From Streptacidiphilus melanogenes (lineage in GTDB: Bacteria > Actinomycetota > Actinomycetes > Streptomycetales > Streptomycetaceae), in NCBI RefSeq assembly GCF_000787835.1, contig NZ_BBPP01000030.1, positions 1-32,194 of the forward strand: a DNA stretch of 32,194 bases. Direction: 5' to 3'. Below are positions 1-10,196 of the stretch, in pieces. Within the stretch, counting starts at the first letter, position 1. Every line of letters starts with the position of its first letter. The notes under the pieces are model-generated. The model saw nothing but the letters and a program-made list of their open reading frames with translations, ran no database searches and was not told the origin of the DNA. The translations under genes and the position numbers were made by a program.

Positions 1-793
1 GATCATCACCGCGGCGGCCGCCGGGGAGTTGGACGCGCTGCTGGTCGGCGGCGTCGAGATCGACGACCTGCCGGACCCGGCCGCCGCCGACGAGGCGCTG
101 GCCAGGGCCGGTTTCGTGGTCAGCCTGGAGCTGCGGCCGAGCGCGGTCACCGCGCGGGCGGACGTGGTGCTGCCGGTCGCGGCGGTCGCCGAGAAGGCGG
201 GCACCTTCCTGGACTGGGAGGGCAGGGTCCGCTCCTTCGAGCCGGCTCTCAAGCCCGACCAGCTGACGCAGCGTCACCTGAACGACGACCTGCGGGTACT
301 GCACATGCTGGCCGACGCCATGGACAAGCACCTCGGCCTGCCGGACGTGGTCGCGGCCCGCCGCGAGCTGGACGCCTTCGGGCCCTGGCGCGGCGAGCGC
401 GCGGACGCGCCCATCGAGCTGGCCCACCCGCTGCCGCGTCCGAGCGCGGGCGAGGCGGTGCTGGCCGGCTGGCGGCAGCTGCTCGACAACGGCGTGCTGC
501 AGCAGGGCGACGAGGCGCTGGCCGGCACCCGGCACCCGGCCGTGGCCCGGCTCTCGCCGGCGACCGCGGCCGAGGTCGGCGTCGCCGACGGGGCGCCGCT
601 CACGGTGACCGGACCGGCGGGCGTCGTCACGCTGCCGCTGGCGATCACGGCGGAGCTGCCGGACCGGGTGGTGTGGCTGCCGCTCAACTCCAGCCCGGGC
701 GGGGTCGCGCGGACGCTCGGCGCGGTGCCCGGCCGGATCGTGGCGCTGGCCTCCACCCCTGACGAGAAGCCTGACATGGAGGAGCAGCGGTGA
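1..793 (+). CDS. nuoG: NADH-quinone oxidoreductase subunit G, C-terminal part (5' end outside window)
   Basis: This is the 3' portion of the large iron-sulfur subunit of the peripheral arm of complex I, which passes electrons from NADH through Fe-S clusters. The reading frame is open from base 2 and stops with TGA at 791-793. About 263 residues are visible, covering the C-terminal part of the molybdopterin-oxidoreductase-like domain. The stretch [16 protein letters not shown] is typical of NuoG and related enzymes, and the last ~100 residues resemble a molybdopterin-dinucleotide-binding-type barrel. The Fe-S ligands lie upstream and cannot be seen. The stop overlaps the proposed nuoH start (GTGATG), indicating translational coupling. 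Identity is supported mainly by the complete nuoH-N series that follows. Confidence 0.93.
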   Translation, partial: IITAAAAGELDALLVGGVEIDDLPDPAAADEALARAGFVVSLELRPSAVTARADVVLPVAAVAEKAGTFLDWEGRVRSFEPALKPDQLTQRHLNDDLRVLHMLADAMDKHLGLPDVVAARRELDAFGPWRGERADAPIELAHPLPRPSAGEAVLAGWRQLLDNGVLQQGDEALAGTRHPAVARLSPATAAEVGVADGAPLTVTGPAGVVTLPLAITAELPDRVVWLPLNSSPGGVARTLGAVPGRIVALASTPDEKPDMEEQR

Positions 794-2139
794 TGCATCC
801 TGCGGTGCTGCTCGCGGCCGAGGACCTCTCCTTCTTCGGACGCGACCCCTGGTGGCTGGTGCTGCTGAAGGCGGTGTTCGTCTTCGCGTTCCTGGTCCTG
901 ACGGTGCTGATCGCCATCGTCTGGGAGCGCAAGGTCGTCGCCTGGATGCAGCTGCGCATCGGCCCCAACCGGCACGGCCCGTGGGGCCTGCTGCAGAGCC
1001 TCGCGGACGGCGTGAAGCTGGCCCTGAAGGAGGACCTGGTCGTCACGGCCGCCGACAAGGTGGTCTTCGTACTGGCCCCGATCATCTCTGCGATGCCGGC
1101 CTTCATGGCCTTCGCGGTGATCCCGTTCGGCCCGGCGGACCACCAGATCTCCATCTTCGGCACCCGGACCACGATGCAGCTGACCGACCTGCCCGTCGGC
1201 ATCCTGTTCATCCTGGCCACGGCCTCGATCGGGATCTACGGCATCGTGCTGGCGGGATGGGCCTCCGGCTCGACGTACCCGCTGCTCGGCGGGCTGCGGT
1301 CGGCGGCGCAGATGGTCTCCTACGAGATCGCGATGGGCCTGAGCTTCGCGGCGGTCTTCCTCTACTCCGGCTCGATGTCGACGTCCGCGATCGTGGACGC
1401 GCAGACGCACACCTGGTTCGCGGTGCTGCTGCCGGTGAGCTTCCTGGTCTACCTGGTGTCCATGGTCGGCGAGACCAACCGCGCCCCCTTCGACCTCCCC
1501 GAGGCGGAGGGTGAGCTGGTCGGCGGCTTCAACACGGAGTACTCCTCGCTGAAGTTCGCGATGTTCATGCTGGCGGAGTACATCAACATGGTCACCGTCT
1601 CGGCGGTGGCCAGCGTGATGTTCCTGGGCGGCTGGCGGGCGCCGTGGCCGATCAGCGCCTTCTGGGCCGGGGCCAACCACGGCTGGTGGCCCATGCTGTG
1701 GCTGATCATCAAGATCCAGCTGCTGCTCTTCGTCTTCATCTGGCTGCGCGGCACGCTTCCCCGGCTGCGCTACGACCAGTTCATGAAGCTGGGCTGGAAG
1801 GTGCTGATCCCGGTCTCGCTGGTGTGGCTGCTGCTGGTGGCCACCGTCCGGGCGCTGCGCAACGAGGGCCACAACTTCGGCGACGTGGTGCTGTACGTGG
1901 CCGGCGGCGTGGTCGCCCTGGTGCTGCTCTCGGTCCTCTTCGACATGCTGCGGCCGAAGAAGCAGGAGCCCGCCGAGGCGGGCGCCGGCCAGGAGCCTTT
2001 CGACCCGATGGCGGGCGGCTTCCCGGTGCCGCCGATGCCGGGGCAGCAGCTCCCGGCGGTGCCGCGGCGTCCGTCGCGCTCCCAGCCTGCGGAGTCCACC
2101 ACTGTTCCTGCACTGAAGGGAGACGACGGTGCCTACTGA
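790..2139 (+). CDS. nuoH: NADH-quinone oxidoreductase subunit H
   Basis: NuoH is the membrane subunit that joins the peripheral arm to the proton-pumping arm and forms much of the quinone chamber. The 449-residue product has about eight hydrophobic segments. Two family signatures are visible: [12 protein letters not shown] near residues 58-69 and [20 protein letters not shown] from about residue 228, which carries the conserved acidic residues of the quinone site. The last ~60 residues are an extra proline-rich, non-membrane tail, longer than in enterobacterial NuoH. The start could be GTG 790 or ATG 793; GGAGGAG at 778-784 is 8 nt from the ATG and 5 nt from the GTG, so ATG 793 is slightly favoured by spacing. 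The 3' end overlaps nuoI by 11 nt. Confidence 0.97.
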   Translation: MMHPAVLLAAEDLSFFGRDPWWLVLLKAVFVFAFLVLTVLIAIVWERKVVAWMQLRIGPNRHGPWGLLQSLADGVKLALKEDLVVTAADKVVFVLAPIISAMPAFMAFAVIPFGPADHQISIFGTRTTMQLTDLPVGILFILATASIGIYGIVLAGWASGSTYPLLGGLRSAAQMVSYEIAMGLSFAAVFLYSGSMSTSAIVDAQTHTWFAVLLPVSFLVYLVSMVGETNRAPFDLPEAEGELVGGFNTEYSSLKFAMFMLAEYINMVTVSAVASVMFLGGWRAPWPISAFWAGANHGWWPMLWLIIKIQLLLFVFIWLRGTLPRLRYDQFMKLGWKVLIPVSLVWLLLVATVRALRNEGHNFGDVVLYVAGGVVALVLLSVLFDMLRPKKQEPAEAGAGQEPFDPMAGGFPVPPMPGQQLPAVPRRPSRSQPAESTTVPALKGDDGAY

Positions 2140-2707
2140 GAACCATGGGTCATGGGGGCTGGGACCCGCCGCGGGCTTCGGCGTGACCTTCAAGGCCATG
2201 TTCAAGAAGCGCCTGACCGAGCAGTACCCCGAGTACAAGAAGCCCACCGCGCCGCGCTTCCACGGGCGGCACCAGCTCAACCGGCACCCGGACGGGCTGG
2301 AGAAGTGCGTCGGCTGCGAGCTGTGCGCGTGGGCGTGCCCGGCGGACGCCATCTACGTGGAGGGCGCGGACAACACCGACGAGGAGCGCTACTCGCCGGG
2401 TGAGCGGTACGGGCGGGTCTACCAGATCAACTACGCCCGCTGCATCCTCTGCGGCCTCTGCATCGAGGCCTGCCCGACGCGGGCGCTCACGATGACCAAC
2501 GAGTACGAACTGGCCGACAGTTCCCGCGAGTCGCTGATCTTCACCAAGGAGCAGCTGCTGGCCGGACTGACCGAGGGCATGGTCGACACGCCCCACGCCA
2601 TCTACCCGGGCACGGACGAGGGCGACTACTACCGCGGTCAGGTCACCGAGGCCGCGCCGGGCACCGAGCGTCAGGTCGCGGTCAGCAAGGGGGAGGTGGC
2701 CTCGTGA
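2129..2707 (+). CDS. nuoI: NADH-quinone oxidoreductase subunit I
   Basis: This ferredoxin-like subunit of the peripheral arm carries clusters N6a and N6b and passes electrons toward the quinone-reducing cluster. The 192-residue product has two complete 4Fe-4S motifs: C60-x2-C63-x2-C66-x3-C70-P and C105-x2-C108-x2-C111-x3-C115-P. The GTG start at 2129 lies inside the end of nuoH and is preceded by GAAGGGAG at 2115-2122 with a 6-nt spacer. The region before the first motif contains an amphipathic segment ([12 protein letters not shown]) of the kind that contacts the membrane arm. The stop overlaps the nuoJ start as GTGA. Confidence 0.98.
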   Translation: MPTENHGSWGLGPAAGFGVTFKAMFKKRLTEQYPEYKKPTAPRFHGRHQLNRHPDGLEKCVGCELCAWACPADAIYVEGADNTDEERYSPGERYGRVYQINYARCILCGLCIEACPTRALTMTNEYELADSSRESLIFTKEQLLAGLTEGMVDTPHAIYPGTDEGDYYRGQVTEAAPGTERQVAVSKGEVAS

Positions 2708-3564
2708 CCTCCACCGGTGAGGCCGTCCAGTTCTGGGTGCTCGCGGTGGTCGCGGTCGGCGGGGCGCTGGGCATGGTCCTGTGCCGCAAGGCGGTCCACT
2801 CGGCGCTCTGCCTGGCGGGCACGATGCTCGCGCTGGCGGTCTGCTACATGGCCGAGGGCGCGGTCTTCCTCGGCATCGTGCAGATCGTCGTCTACACCGG
2901 CGCGATCATGATGCTCTTCCTCTTCGTGGTCATGCTGGTGGGCGTCTCCTCGGCCGACTCGGTCAAGGAGGTGCTGAAGGGCCAGCGGGTGGCCGCGGTG
3001 CTCGGCGGGATCGGCATGGGCGTGCTGCTCTGCGCCGGGATCGCCAACGCGCACCTGCGCAGCTTCACCGGCGTCGGCGCGGCCAACCAGGCGAGCGGCG
3101 GCAACGTCCCGGGCCTGGCGCGGCTGATCTTCACCCAGTACGTGTGGGCCTTCGAGGTCACCGGCGCGCTGCTGATCACCGCCGCGGTCGGCGCGATGGT
3201 GCTGACGCACCGCGACGCCACCGAGGTCAAGCAGAGCCAGCGCGAGCTGGCCGAGCAGCGGGTCCGTCTCGGCACGCAGGTCACGCCGCTGCCGGCGCCC
3301 GGCGTCTACGCCCGCCACAACGCGGTCGACGCGCCCGGCCTGCTGCCGGACGGCACCCCGGCCGAGATCAGCGTCAATCCGACGCTGCGCCAACGCGGTC
3401 AGATGCGGCAGCTCGGCAGCGACGTGCTGCGCCGCATGGGCGAGCTGGAGTCCGGCGCCGCGCACTGGCTGGGCCGGAAGACCCCGAAGCCGCGCAGCGG
3501 CAGCGAGCTGTCGCACGTCGGGCAGAAGCCGGAGCAGCAGCAGCGGGAGGTGGAGTCGAAGTGA
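2704..3564 (+). CDS. nuoJ: NADH-quinone oxidoreductase subunit J
   Basis: NuoJ is a small membrane-arm subunit. The first ~175 of 286 residues form five hydrophobic helices; the segment [16 protein letters not shown] (63-78) matches the helix that carries the pi-bulge linked to coupling in complex I. The C-terminal ~110 residues are polar and probably lie in the cytoplasm; this extension is longer than in E. coli NuoJ and is usual in actinobacteria. GTG 2704 overlaps the nuoI stop (GTGA) and follows GGGGGAGG. The stop overlaps the GTG of nuoK in the same way. Confidence 0.96.
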   Translation: MTSTGEAVQFWVLAVVAVGGALGMVLCRKAVHSALCLAGTMLALAVCYMAEGAVFLGIVQIVVYTGAIMMLFLFVVMLVGVSSADSVKEVLKGQRVAAVLGGIGMGVLLCAGIANAHLRSFTGVGAANQASGGNVPGLARLIFTQYVWAFEVTGALLITAAVGAMVLTHRDATEVKQSQRELAEQRVRLGTQVTPLPAPGVYARHNAVDAPGLLPDGTPAEISVNPTLRQRGQMRQLGSDVLRRMGELESGAAHWLGRKTPKPRSGSELSHVGQKPEQQQREVESK

Positions 3565-3860
3565 ACCCGGTCAACTACCTGTATCTGGCCTCCCTGCTGT
3601 TCACCATCGGCGCCGTCGGCGTGCTGGTGCGGCGCAACGCGATCGTGCTGTTCATGTGCGTGGAGCTGATGCTCAACGCCTGCAACCTGGCCCTGGTCAC
3701 CTTCTCCCGGCTGCACGGCAACCTGGACGGGCAGATCATCGCCTTCTTCACCATGGTGGTCGCGGCGGCCGAGGTGGTCGTCGGTCTGGCGATCATCGTG
3801 AGCGTCTTCCGCACCCGTCACTCGGCCTCGGTCGACGACACCAACCTCATGAAGCTGTAG
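3561..3860 (+). CDS. nuoK: NADH-quinone oxidoreductase subunit K
   Basis: NuoK is the smallest antiporter-like subunit of the membrane arm. From GTG 3561 it is 99 residues with three hydrophobic helices. Glu35 (in CVELMLNA) and Glu71 (in VAAAEVVVG) correspond to the two membrane glutamates, E36 and E72 in E. coli, needed for proton transfer. The frame stays open upstream inside nuoJ, but that part has no NuoK character. The GTG overlaps the nuoJ stop and is preceded by GGGAGGTGGAG. A 19-nt gap separates it from nuoL. Confidence 0.97.
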   Translation: MNPVNYLYLASLLFTIGAVGVLVRRNAIVLFMCVELMLNACNLALVTFSRLHGNLDGQIIAFFTMVVAAAEVVVGLAIIVSVFRTRHSASVDDTNLMKL

Positions 3861-3879
3861 CGGCGGAGGCTGACGAGAA

Positions 3880-5775
3880 GTGGACAATCTCATCCCCGTA
3901 CTGGTCGCGGTTCCGCTGCTGGGAGCGGCGTTGCTGCTCTGCGGCGGCCGCCGCCTGGATCGCGTCGGGCACTGGCTCGGCACGCTCCTCGCCTTCGCCT
4001 CCTTCGGCGTGGGGCTCGCGCTGTTCTTCTCGATGCTGGGCCGCTCCGCCGCCGACCGGCCGGTCCATCTCAACCTCTACACGTGGATCCCGGTGAACGG
4101 CTTCCAGGCCGAGGTCGGGTTCCAGCTGGACCAGCTGTCGATGACCTTCGTGCTGCTGATCACGGGTGTCGGCTCGCTGATCCACCTGTACTCGATCGGG
4201 TACATGGCGCACGACGAGAAGCGCCGTAAGTTCTTCGGCTTTCTGAACCTCTTCCTCGCGGCCATGCTGCTGCTGGTGCTGGCCGACAACTACCTGCTGC
4301 TGTACGTCGGCTGGGAGGGCGTGGGTCTCGCCTCCTACCTGCTGATCGGCTTCTGGCAGCACAAGCCGAGCGCGGCCACGGCGGCCAAGAAGGCGTTCCT
4401 GGTCAACCGCGTCGGCGACGTCGGCCTGTCCATCGCGGTCATGCTGATGTTCACCACCTTCGGGACCTTCGCCTTCACGCCCGTCTTCGCAGACGCGCCG
4501 AAGGCGACGCAGGCGACGCTGACCGGCATCGGGCTGATGCTGCTGCTGGCCGCCTGCGGCAAGTCGGCCCAGGTGCCGCTGCAGTCCTGGCTCGGTGACG
4601 CGATGGAGGGCCCGACCCCGGTCTCAGCCCTGATCCACGCGGCGACGATGGTCACCGCCGGCGTCTACCTGATCACCCGCTCCTCCGCCATCTTCAACCT
4701 GGCGCCCACGGCCCAGCTGGCGACGGTCGTGGTCGGCGCGGTCACGCTGCTCTTCGGTGCGATCGTCGGTTGCGCCAAGGACGACATCAAGAAGGCGCTG
4801 GCCGGGTCGACGATGTCGCAGATCGGCTACATGGTGCTGGCGGCGGGCCTGGGCCCGATCGGCTACGTCTTCGCGATCATGCACCTGGTCACCCACGGCT
4901 TCTTCAAGGCCGGACTCTTCCTCGGCGCCGGTTCGGTCATGCACGGCATGAACGACGAGGTCGACATGCGGAAGTACGGCGGTCTGCGGAAGTACATGCC
5001 GCTGACCTTCGTGACCTTCGGGCTCGGCTACCTGGCCATCATCGGCTTCCCCGGACTGTCCGGCTTCTTCTCCAAAGACAAGATCATCGAGGCGGCCTTC
5101 GGCCACGGCGGGACGGAGGGCTGGATCCTCGGCACCTGCACGCTGGTCGGTGCGGCCGTGACCGCCTTCTACATGACCCGCGTCATGCTGATGACCTTCT
5201 TCGGCGAGAAGCGCTGGGTTCCCGACGCGGACGGCCACGAGCCGCACCCGCACGAGTCCCCGGCCGTCATGGGCGCCCCGATGGTGATCCTCGCCTTCGG
5301 CTCGGTCTTCCTCGGCGGTCTGTTCAGCATCAACTCCTCGTTCGTCCACTGGCTGAGCCCGGTGACGGGCTACCAGGAGGGCCACTCGCCGCTGAGCACC
5401 ACGACCGTGACCGCGTGCACGACGGTCGTGCTGCTGCTCGGCGTCGGCGTCGCCTGGATGATGTACGGCCGCAAGCCGGTCCCGGCCGTGCCGCCGCTCG
5501 GCTCGCTGCTCACCCGGGCCGCCCGCCGGGACCTGCTGCAGGACGACTTCAACCACGTCGTCCTGGTCAGCGGCGGCTCGCACCTGACCCGCTTCCTGGT
5601 CTACCTCGAGGGCAAGGGCCTGGACGGACTGGTCAACGGCATCGCCGCGCTGATCGGCGGGACCTCCGGCCGGGTGCGCAAGGTCCAGAACGGTTATGTC
5701 CGCTCCTACGCCCTGTCGATGTTCGGCGGCGCGCTGGTGCTGGCCGCCACCACGCTCCTGATGAGGGCCGTCTGA
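3880..5775 (+). CDS. nuoL: NADH-quinone oxidoreductase subunit L
   Basis: NuoL is the distal antiporter-like proton-pumping subunit of complex I, and its long lateral helix braces the membrane arm. The 631-residue product has about 15-16 hydrophobic helices. Glu146 (in [10 protein letters not shown]) and Lys228 (in [13 protein letters not shown]) match the key glutamate and lysine of the proton channel, and the [12 protein letters not shown] stretch is typical of the Mrp/complex I family. The last ~90 residues include the lateral-helix region and a final hydrophobic segment. Translation starts at GTG 3880, with GCGGAGGC 8-10 nt upstream. The TGA at 5773-5775 shares its A with the nuoM ATG. 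Confidence 0.97.
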   Translation: MDNLIPVLVAVPLLGAALLLCGGRRLDRVGHWLGTLLAFASFGVGLALFFSMLGRSAADRPVHLNLYTWIPVNGFQAEVGFQLDQLSMTFVLLITGVGSLIHLYSIGYMAHDEKRRKFFGFLNLFLAAMLLLVLADNYLLLYVGWEGVGLASYLLIGFWQHKPSAATAAKKAFLVNRVGDVGLSIAVMLMFTTFGTFAFTPVFADAPKATQATLTGIGLMLLLAACGKSAQVPLQSWLGDAMEGPTPVSALIHAATMVTAGVYLITRSSAIFNLAPTAQLATVVVGAVTLLFGAIVGCAKDDIKKALAGSTMSQIGYMVLAAGLGPIGYVFAIMHLVTHGFFKAGLFLGAGSVMHGMNDEVDMRKYGGLRKYMPLTFVTFGLGYLAIIGFPGLSGFFSKDKIIEAAFGHGGTEGWILGTCTLVGAAVTAFYMTRVMLMTFFGEKRWVPDADGHEPHPHESPAVMGAPMVILAFGSVFLGGLFSINSSFVHWLSPVTGYQEGHSPLSTTTVTACTTVVLLLGVGVAWMMYGRKPVPAVPPLGSLLTRAARRDLLQDDFNHVVLVSGGSHLTRFLVYLEGKGLDGLVNGIAALIGGTSGRVRKVQNGYVRSYALSMFGGALVLAATTLLMRAV

Positions 5776-7391
5776 TGAGCTTTCCGATTCTGACAGTCGC
5801 CGCCGCGCTGCCGGCCGTCGGCGCGGTCCTCACCGCCGCGCTGCCGCCGGCCACCAACACCCGCAGCCGCGACCGCAACAAGGTCGTCCCGCTGCTCTTC
5901 TCACTCGGGACGCTCGTCCTGGCCTGCGTCGTCGCCGCGCGGTACCAGCCGCACGGGGCGCGCTACCAGATGACCGAGAACCACAGCTGGATCCCGCAGT
6001 TCGGCATCAACTACAGCCTCGGCGTCGACGGCCTCGGCGTCGTGCTGATCCTGCTGACGGGCGTGCTGGTGCCGTTCGTCATGCTGGCCTCCTGGCACGA
6101 CGCCGACCCGGTCGTGGACGACTCGGGGACCTTCGAGCGCAACCGCCGCACCCAGGGCTTCTTCGCCCTGATCCTGGCGGTCGAGGCGATGGTGGTGATC
6201 GCCTTCGAGGCCACCGACGTCTTCCTGTTCTACGTCTTCTTCGAAGCCATGCTGATCCCGATGTACTTCCTCATCGGCGGCTTCGGGGACCGGACGAAGG
6301 GCGAGGACGCGCGGCAGCGCAGCTACGCGGCCGTCAAGTTCCTGCTCTACAACCTGCTCGGCGGCCTGGTCATGCTGGCGGCGGTGATCGGCCTCTACAC
6401 CATCACCCACACCTTCTCCCTGGTCTCCATCACCACCGCGCTGCAGAACGGCTCGCTGCACTTCTCCTCGACGGCGGAGAACGCCCTCTTCCTGGGCTTC
6501 ATGTTCGCCTTCGCGGTGAAGGCGCCACTGTGGCCGCTGCACACCTGGCTGCCCAACGCCATGGGCGAGGCCACGCCGGGTGTGGCGGTGCTGATCACGG
6601 CGGTGGTCGACAAGGTCGGCACCTTCGCGATGCTCCGCTTCTGCCTGCAGCTGTTCCCGCAGGCGAGCAAGACCTTCGCCCCGGCGATCCTGGTGCTCTC
6701 CGTCATCGGCATCCTGTACGGGGCGCTGCTGGCGGTGGGTCAGAAGGACATCAAGCGGCTGGTCGCCTACGCGTCGATCTCGCACTTCGGCTTCATCATC
6801 CTCGGCATCTTCGCGCTGACCAGCCAGGGCCAGTCGGGCGCGGAGCTCTACATGGTGAACCACGGCGTCTCGACGGCGGCCTGGCTGCTGGTGGCGGGCT
6901 TCCTGATGTCGCGTCGCGGCAGCCGGCTCATCGCCGACTACGGCGGAGTCCAGAAGGTCGCGCCGATCATGGCCGGGACCTTCCTGGTGGGCGGACTGGC
7001 GATCCTGTCGCTGCCGGGGCTCGGCCCGTTCGTCAGCGAGTTCCTGGTCCTGGTCGGCACCTTCGAGCGCTACCCGGCGCTCGGCATCGTCGCCACGGCG
7101 GGCATCGTGCTGGCCGCGCTGTACGTGCTGGTGCTCTACCAGCGCACCATGACCGGCCCGGTCAAGCCCGGCAACGAGGGCGTGGGCGATCTGAAGGCCC
7201 GTGAGCTGGTGGTCGTCGCCCCGCTGATCGCGCTGCTGCTGGTGCTGGGCGTCTACCCGAAGCCGATCGCCGACATCGTCAACCCGTCGGTGAACCAGAC
7301 GCTCTCCCAGATGGGGCAGAGCGACCCGACGCCGCATCTCACCAGTGCGCACAGTAACGCTGCTACGACCACCACCGGAGGCGGCCAGTGA
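5775..7391 (+). CDS. nuoM: NADH-quinone oxidoreductase subunit M
   Basis: NuoM is the middle antiporter-like proton pump of the membrane arm. The product is 538 residues with about 14 hydrophobic helices. Glu157 (in FYVFFEAMLIPMY) and Lys249 (in AVKAPLWPLHTWLP) are the conserved channel residues. The same frame is open far upstream inside nuoL, but only the part from ATG 5775 has NuoM character; GAGGG at 5763-5767 gives a 7-nt spacer. The arrangement TGATG couples it to nuoL, and its own stop overlaps the GTG of nuoN. The C-terminal ~25 residues are a polar Ser/Thr/His-rich tail. Confidence 0.97.
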   Translation: MSFPILTVAAALPAVGAVLTAALPPATNTRSRDRNKVVPLLFSLGTLVLACVVAARYQPHGARYQMTENHSWIPQFGINYSLGVDGLGVVLILLTGVLVPFVMLASWHDADPVVDDSGTFERNRRTQGFFALILAVEAMVVIAFEATDVFLFYVFFEAMLIPMYFLIGGFGDRTKGEDARQRSYAAVKFLLYNLLGGLVMLAAVIGLYTITHTFSLVSITTALQNGSLHFSSTAENALFLGFMFAFAVKAPLWPLHTWLPNAMGEATPGVAVLITAVVDKVGTFAMLRFCLQLFPQASKTFAPAILVLSVIGILYGALLAVGQKDIKRLVAYASISHFGFIILGIFALTSQGQSGAELYMVNHGVSTAAWLLVAGFLMSRRGSRLIADYGGVQKVAPIMAGTFLVGGLAILSLPGLGPFVSEFLVLVGTFERYPALGIVATAGIVLAALYVLVLYQRTMTGPVKPGNEGVGDLKARELVVVAPLIALLLVLGVYPKPIADIVNPSVNQTLSQMGQSDPTPHLTSAHSNAATTTTGGGQ

Positions 7392-9016
7392 CCGGCATGA
7401 CGCTGGCGGCGGCGATTCCCCCGATCTCCGCGCCGCACATCGAGTACCTGCAGCTGTCGCCGATGCTGGCGGTCTTCGGCGCGGCGCTGGTCGGCATCCT
7501 CGCCGAGGCCTTCGTGCCGCGACGGCACCGCTACACGACGCAGATCGGCATCGCGCTGGCGGGGCTCGCGGCCTCGTTCGGGCTGATCCTCTACCTGGCG
7601 GTGGACGGCTACGCCACGAACAAGGCGGACCTCGCCGCGATGGGCGCGGTCGCCGTGGACGGGCCGTCGCTGTTCCTGCAGGGCGTGATCACGCTCGTGG
7701 CGGTCGTCGCGGTGCTGCAGTTCGCCGAGCGGCGGCTGGAGCCGCGCTCGGGGACGGGCGCGGCGGTCGACGCGTTCGCGCCGGAGGCCGCGGCGGTGCC
7801 CGGCAGCGACGCGGAGCGGCGGGCGGCGACGTCCGGTCACGCGACCACCGAGATCTACCCGCTGACGATGTTCGCGGTGGGCGGCATGCTGCTCTTCCCG
7901 GCCGCCTCGGACCTGCTGACGATGTTCGTGGCGCTGGAGGTCTTCTCCCTTCCGCTCTACCTGCTCTGCGCGCTGGCGCGCCGTCGTCGGCTGCTGTCGC
8001 AGGAGGCGGCGGTCAAGTACTTCCTGCTCGGCGCGTTCTCGTCGGCGTTCTTCCTGTTCGGCCTCGCGCTGGTCTACGGCTACGCGGGTTCGGTGCAGCT
8101 GAGCCGGATCGCCGACGTGGTGGAGGGCAAGGCGACGATCACGCCGGCGCTGGCGCAGACCACCGGCAACGACGTGCTGCTGCTGATCGGCCTGGCGATG
8201 CTGGGCGTGGGCCTGCTGTTCAAGGTCGGCGCGGTGCCGTTCCACATGTGGACGCCCGACGTCTACCAGGGCGCGCCGACGCCGGTCACCGGTTTCATGG
8301 CCTCCGCCACCAAGGTGGCCGCCTTCGGGGCGATGCTGCGGCTGCTCTACGTCGCCTTCCCGGGCCTGTCCTGGGACTGGCGGCCGGTGCTGTGGGGCGT
8401 GGCGATCCTGACCATGGTCGCGGGCGCGATCATCGCGGTGACCCAGACGGACGTGAAGCGCCTGCTGGCCTACTCGTCCGTGGCCCACGCCGGGTTCATC
8501 CTGACGGGCGTGATCGCGCTGGACCGCAGCGGTCTCGGCGCGGTGATGTTCTACCTGGCCGCGTACTCCTTCGTGACGCTCGGGGCGTTCGCCGTGGTCA
8601 CCCTGGTGCGCGACGCGGACGGGGAGGCGACGCACCTGTCGCGCTGGGCCGGTCTCGGGCGGCGCTCGCCGCTGCTGGCGGCGGTCTTCGCGCTGTTCCT
8701 GCTGGCCTTCGCGGGCATCCCGCTGACGTCCGGCTTCACCGGGAAGTTCGCGGTGTTCCAGGCCGCGTCGGGCAGTGGGGCCACGGCGCTGGTCATCGTC
8801 GGTGTGCTGTCCTCGGCGGTGGCGGCGTTCTTCTACATCCGGGTGATCGTGCTGATGTTCTTCTCGGACCCGCGCGCCGACGGCCCGACCGTCGCCGTGC
8901 CGAGCCCGCTGACGGGCGCGGCGATCGGGCTGGGCGCGGTCGTCACCGTGGTGCTCGGCGTGGCGCCGGAGTACTTCCTGCATCTCGCGAACCAGGCGTC
9001 ACTCTTCGTTCGGTGA
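7388..9016 (+). CDS. nuoN: NADH-quinone oxidoreductase subunit N
   Basis: NuoN is the proximal antiporter-like proton pump of complex I and the last gene of the operon. The product is 542 residues with about 14 hydrophobic helices and the conserved stretch KVGAVPFHMWTPDVYQGAPT, which contains the channel lysine. A polar insert with Ala, Glu and Arg (about residues 118-150) separates early helices, as is common in actinobacterial NuoN. GTG 7388 overlaps the nuoM stop. A perfect GC-rich hairpin 30 bp downstream marks the end of the transcription unit. Confidence 0.97.
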   Translation: MTGMTLAAAIPPISAPHIEYLQLSPMLAVFGAALVGILAEAFVPRRHRYTTQIGIALAGLAASFGLILYLAVDGYATNKADLAAMGAVAVDGPSLFLQGVITLVAVVAVLQFAERRLEPRSGTGAAVDAFAPEAAAVPGSDAERRAATSGHATTEIYPLTMFAVGGMLLFPAASDLLTMFVALEVFSLPLYLLCALARRRRLLSQEAAVKYFLLGAFSSAFFLFGLALVYGYAGSVQLSRIADVVEGKATITPALAQTTGNDVLLLIGLAMLGVGLLFKVGAVPFHMWTPDVYQGAPTPVTGFMASATKVAAFGAMLRLLYVAFPGLSWDWRPVLWGVAILTMVAGAIIAVTQTDVKRLLAYSSVAHAGFILTGVIALDRSGLGAVMFYLAAYSFVTLGAFAVVTLVRDADGEATHLSRWAGLGRRSPLLAAVFALFLLAFAGIPLTSGFTGKFAVFQAASGSGATALVIVGVLSSAVAAFFYIRVIVLMFFSDPRADGPTVAVPSPLTGAAIGLGAVVTVVLGVAPEYFLHLANQASLFVR

Positions 9017-9046
9017 ACGGTCCGGGAACGCCGGAACAACCCTCAT

Positions 9047-9083
9047 GCGCGCCCGGCCCGCTGTGACAGTGGGCCGGGCGCGC
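9047..9083 (+). terminator. Hairpin terminator of the nuo operon
   Basis: A perfect 13-bp inverted repeat, GCGCGCCCGGCCC (9047-9059) with its complement (9071-9083), can be extended inward by a G-U pair and CTG/CAG, leaving the triloop TGA. There is no T-tract, which is common for terminators in high-GC actinobacteria. It lies 30 bp after the nuoN stop and before the promoter-like box of the next gene. Confidence 0.85.
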
Positions 9084-9106
9084 TCGGTGATCGACAGTCG
9101 ACCGGA

Positions 9107-9112
9107 TACGCT
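9107..9112 (+). promoter_or_regulatory. Possible -10 box of the polyprenyl synthase gene
   Basis: TACGCT in the context GGATACGCT fits the actinobacterial TANNNT -10 pattern. It lies after the nuo terminator and would start a transcript about 50 nt before GTG 9169, leaving room for the AAGGAG ribosome site at 9155-9160. No convincing -35 hexamer is visible at 17-18 bp. Confidence 0.35.
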
Positions 9113-9168
9113 GCCCTTGGTGGCTCTTATCGGCCGCCCCCACCCGACCAGCGCAAGGAGTGTTCCCG

Positions 9169-10179
9169 GTGACCGTCGTGGGGCCCTTCGGGCTGAGCGT
9201 GCAGGACCAGGCACTGGAGACCGACGTCCGCCTCGGGCTCTCCGCCGTCGAACAGGCACTGGCCGAGGCGACCAAGAGCGACGTGCCGTTCATCACAGTC
9301 GGCGCACAGCATCTGCTCCACGCGGGCGGCAAGCGGTTCCGCCCGCTGCTGGCCATCCTCGCCGCCCAGTTCGGCGACGCGAACGCGCCGGGCGTGGTCC
9401 CGGCCTCGGTGGTGGTCGAGCTGACCCACCTGGCCACGCTCTACCACGACGACGTGATGGACGAGGCGTCCATGCGCCGCGGCGCGGTCAGCGCCAACGC
9501 CCGCTGGGACAACTCCGTCGCCATCCTCACCGGTGACTTCCTCTTCTCCCGCGCCTCGCAGATCCTGGCCGACCTCGGCCCGGAGGCGGTGCGGTTGCAG
9601 TCCCAGGCGTTCGAGCGCCTGGTCACCGGCCAGATCCTGGAGACGGCCGGGCCCGGCCCGGAGGACGACCCGGTCCGGCACTACCTGGACGTGCTGTCCG
9701 GCAAGACCGGGTCGCTGATCGCCGTCTCCTGCCGTCTGGGCGCGCTGCTGGCCGGGGCCGACGAATACGTCTGCGACATACTGACGCAGTACGGCGAGCG
9801 CATCGGCATCGCCTTCCAGCTGGCCGACGACGTGCTGGACATCGCCAGCGACAGCCAGGAGTCGGGCAAGACGCCCGGCACGGACCTGCGCGAGGGTGTG
9901 CCGACGCTGCCGGTGCTGCTGCTGCGCGCCTCCGAGCCGGACGAGTCCGTCCCGGGCGACCTGCGGCTGCGCGAGCTGACGGCCGGCCCGATCGAGGACG
10001 ACGAGCTGCACGCCGAGGCGCTGCGCCTGCTGCGCGGCCACCCGGCGCTGGCGCTGGCCCGGGAGGAGACGCTGCGCTGGTCCGAGGAGGCCCGCGCGCT
10101 GCTGCGCCCGCTGCCGGACTGCTCGGCCAAGACGGCCCTGGAGGGCCTGTGCGACGCGGTCGCTCTGCGCACGATGTGA
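9169..10179 (+). CDS. Long-chain polyprenyl diphosphate synthase (probable menaquinone side chain)
   Basis: This trans-isoprenyl diphosphate synthase condenses isopentenyl diphosphate units onto an allylic primer. The 336-residue product has GGKRFRP (53-59), the first aspartate-rich motif DDVMD (94-98) and the second DDVLD (220-224), with KTGSLI between them. The residue five before the first motif is Ala90; a small residue there is known to permit long products, whereas short-chain enzymes have aromatics. A hepta- to nonaprenyl product for menaquinone is therefore likely, and its place just after the menaquinone-reducing complex agrees. GTG 9160 is in frame but overlaps AAGGAG (9155-9160), so GTG 9169, 8 nt after that site, is the better start. 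Confidence 0.92.
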   Translation: MTVVGPFGLSVQDQALETDVRLGLSAVEQALAEATKSDVPFITVGAQHLLHAGGKRFRPLLAILAAQFGDANAPGVVPASVVVELTHLATLYHDDVMDEASMRRGAVSANARWDNSVAILTGDFLFSRASQILADLGPEAVRLQSQAFERLVTGQILETAGPGPEDDPVRHYLDVLSGKTGSLIAVSCRLGALLAGADEYVCDILTQYGERIGIAFQLADDVLDIASDSQESGKTPGTDLREGVPTLPVLLLRASEPDESVPGDLRLRELTAGPIEDDELHAEALRLLRGHPALALAREETLRWSEEARALLRPLPDCSAKTALEGLCDAVALRTM

Positions 10180-10183
10180 TCGC

Positions 10184-10189
10184 TAGCAT
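10184..10189 (+). promoter_or_regulatory. -10 box for a leaderless response regulator mRNA
   Basis: TAGCAT fits TANNNT and ends 7 nt before ATG 10197. No Shine-Dalgarno sequence lies between them, so transcription probably begins at the start codon. Confidence 0.5.
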
Positions 10190-10196
10190 GTGAGCC

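Noticed and set aside
274-2352. Long minus-strand open frame (692 codons) across nuoG-nuoI
   Set aside because: It is antisense to three clear complex I genes, consists of low-complexity Arg/His/Gln-rich sequence, and has no domain or ribosome site; it results from GC bias.
4770-5774. N-terminal extension of the nuoM frame into nuoL
   Set aside because: The same frame is open, but residues before ATG 5775 are shadow sequence; a ribosome site and TGATG overlap fix the start.
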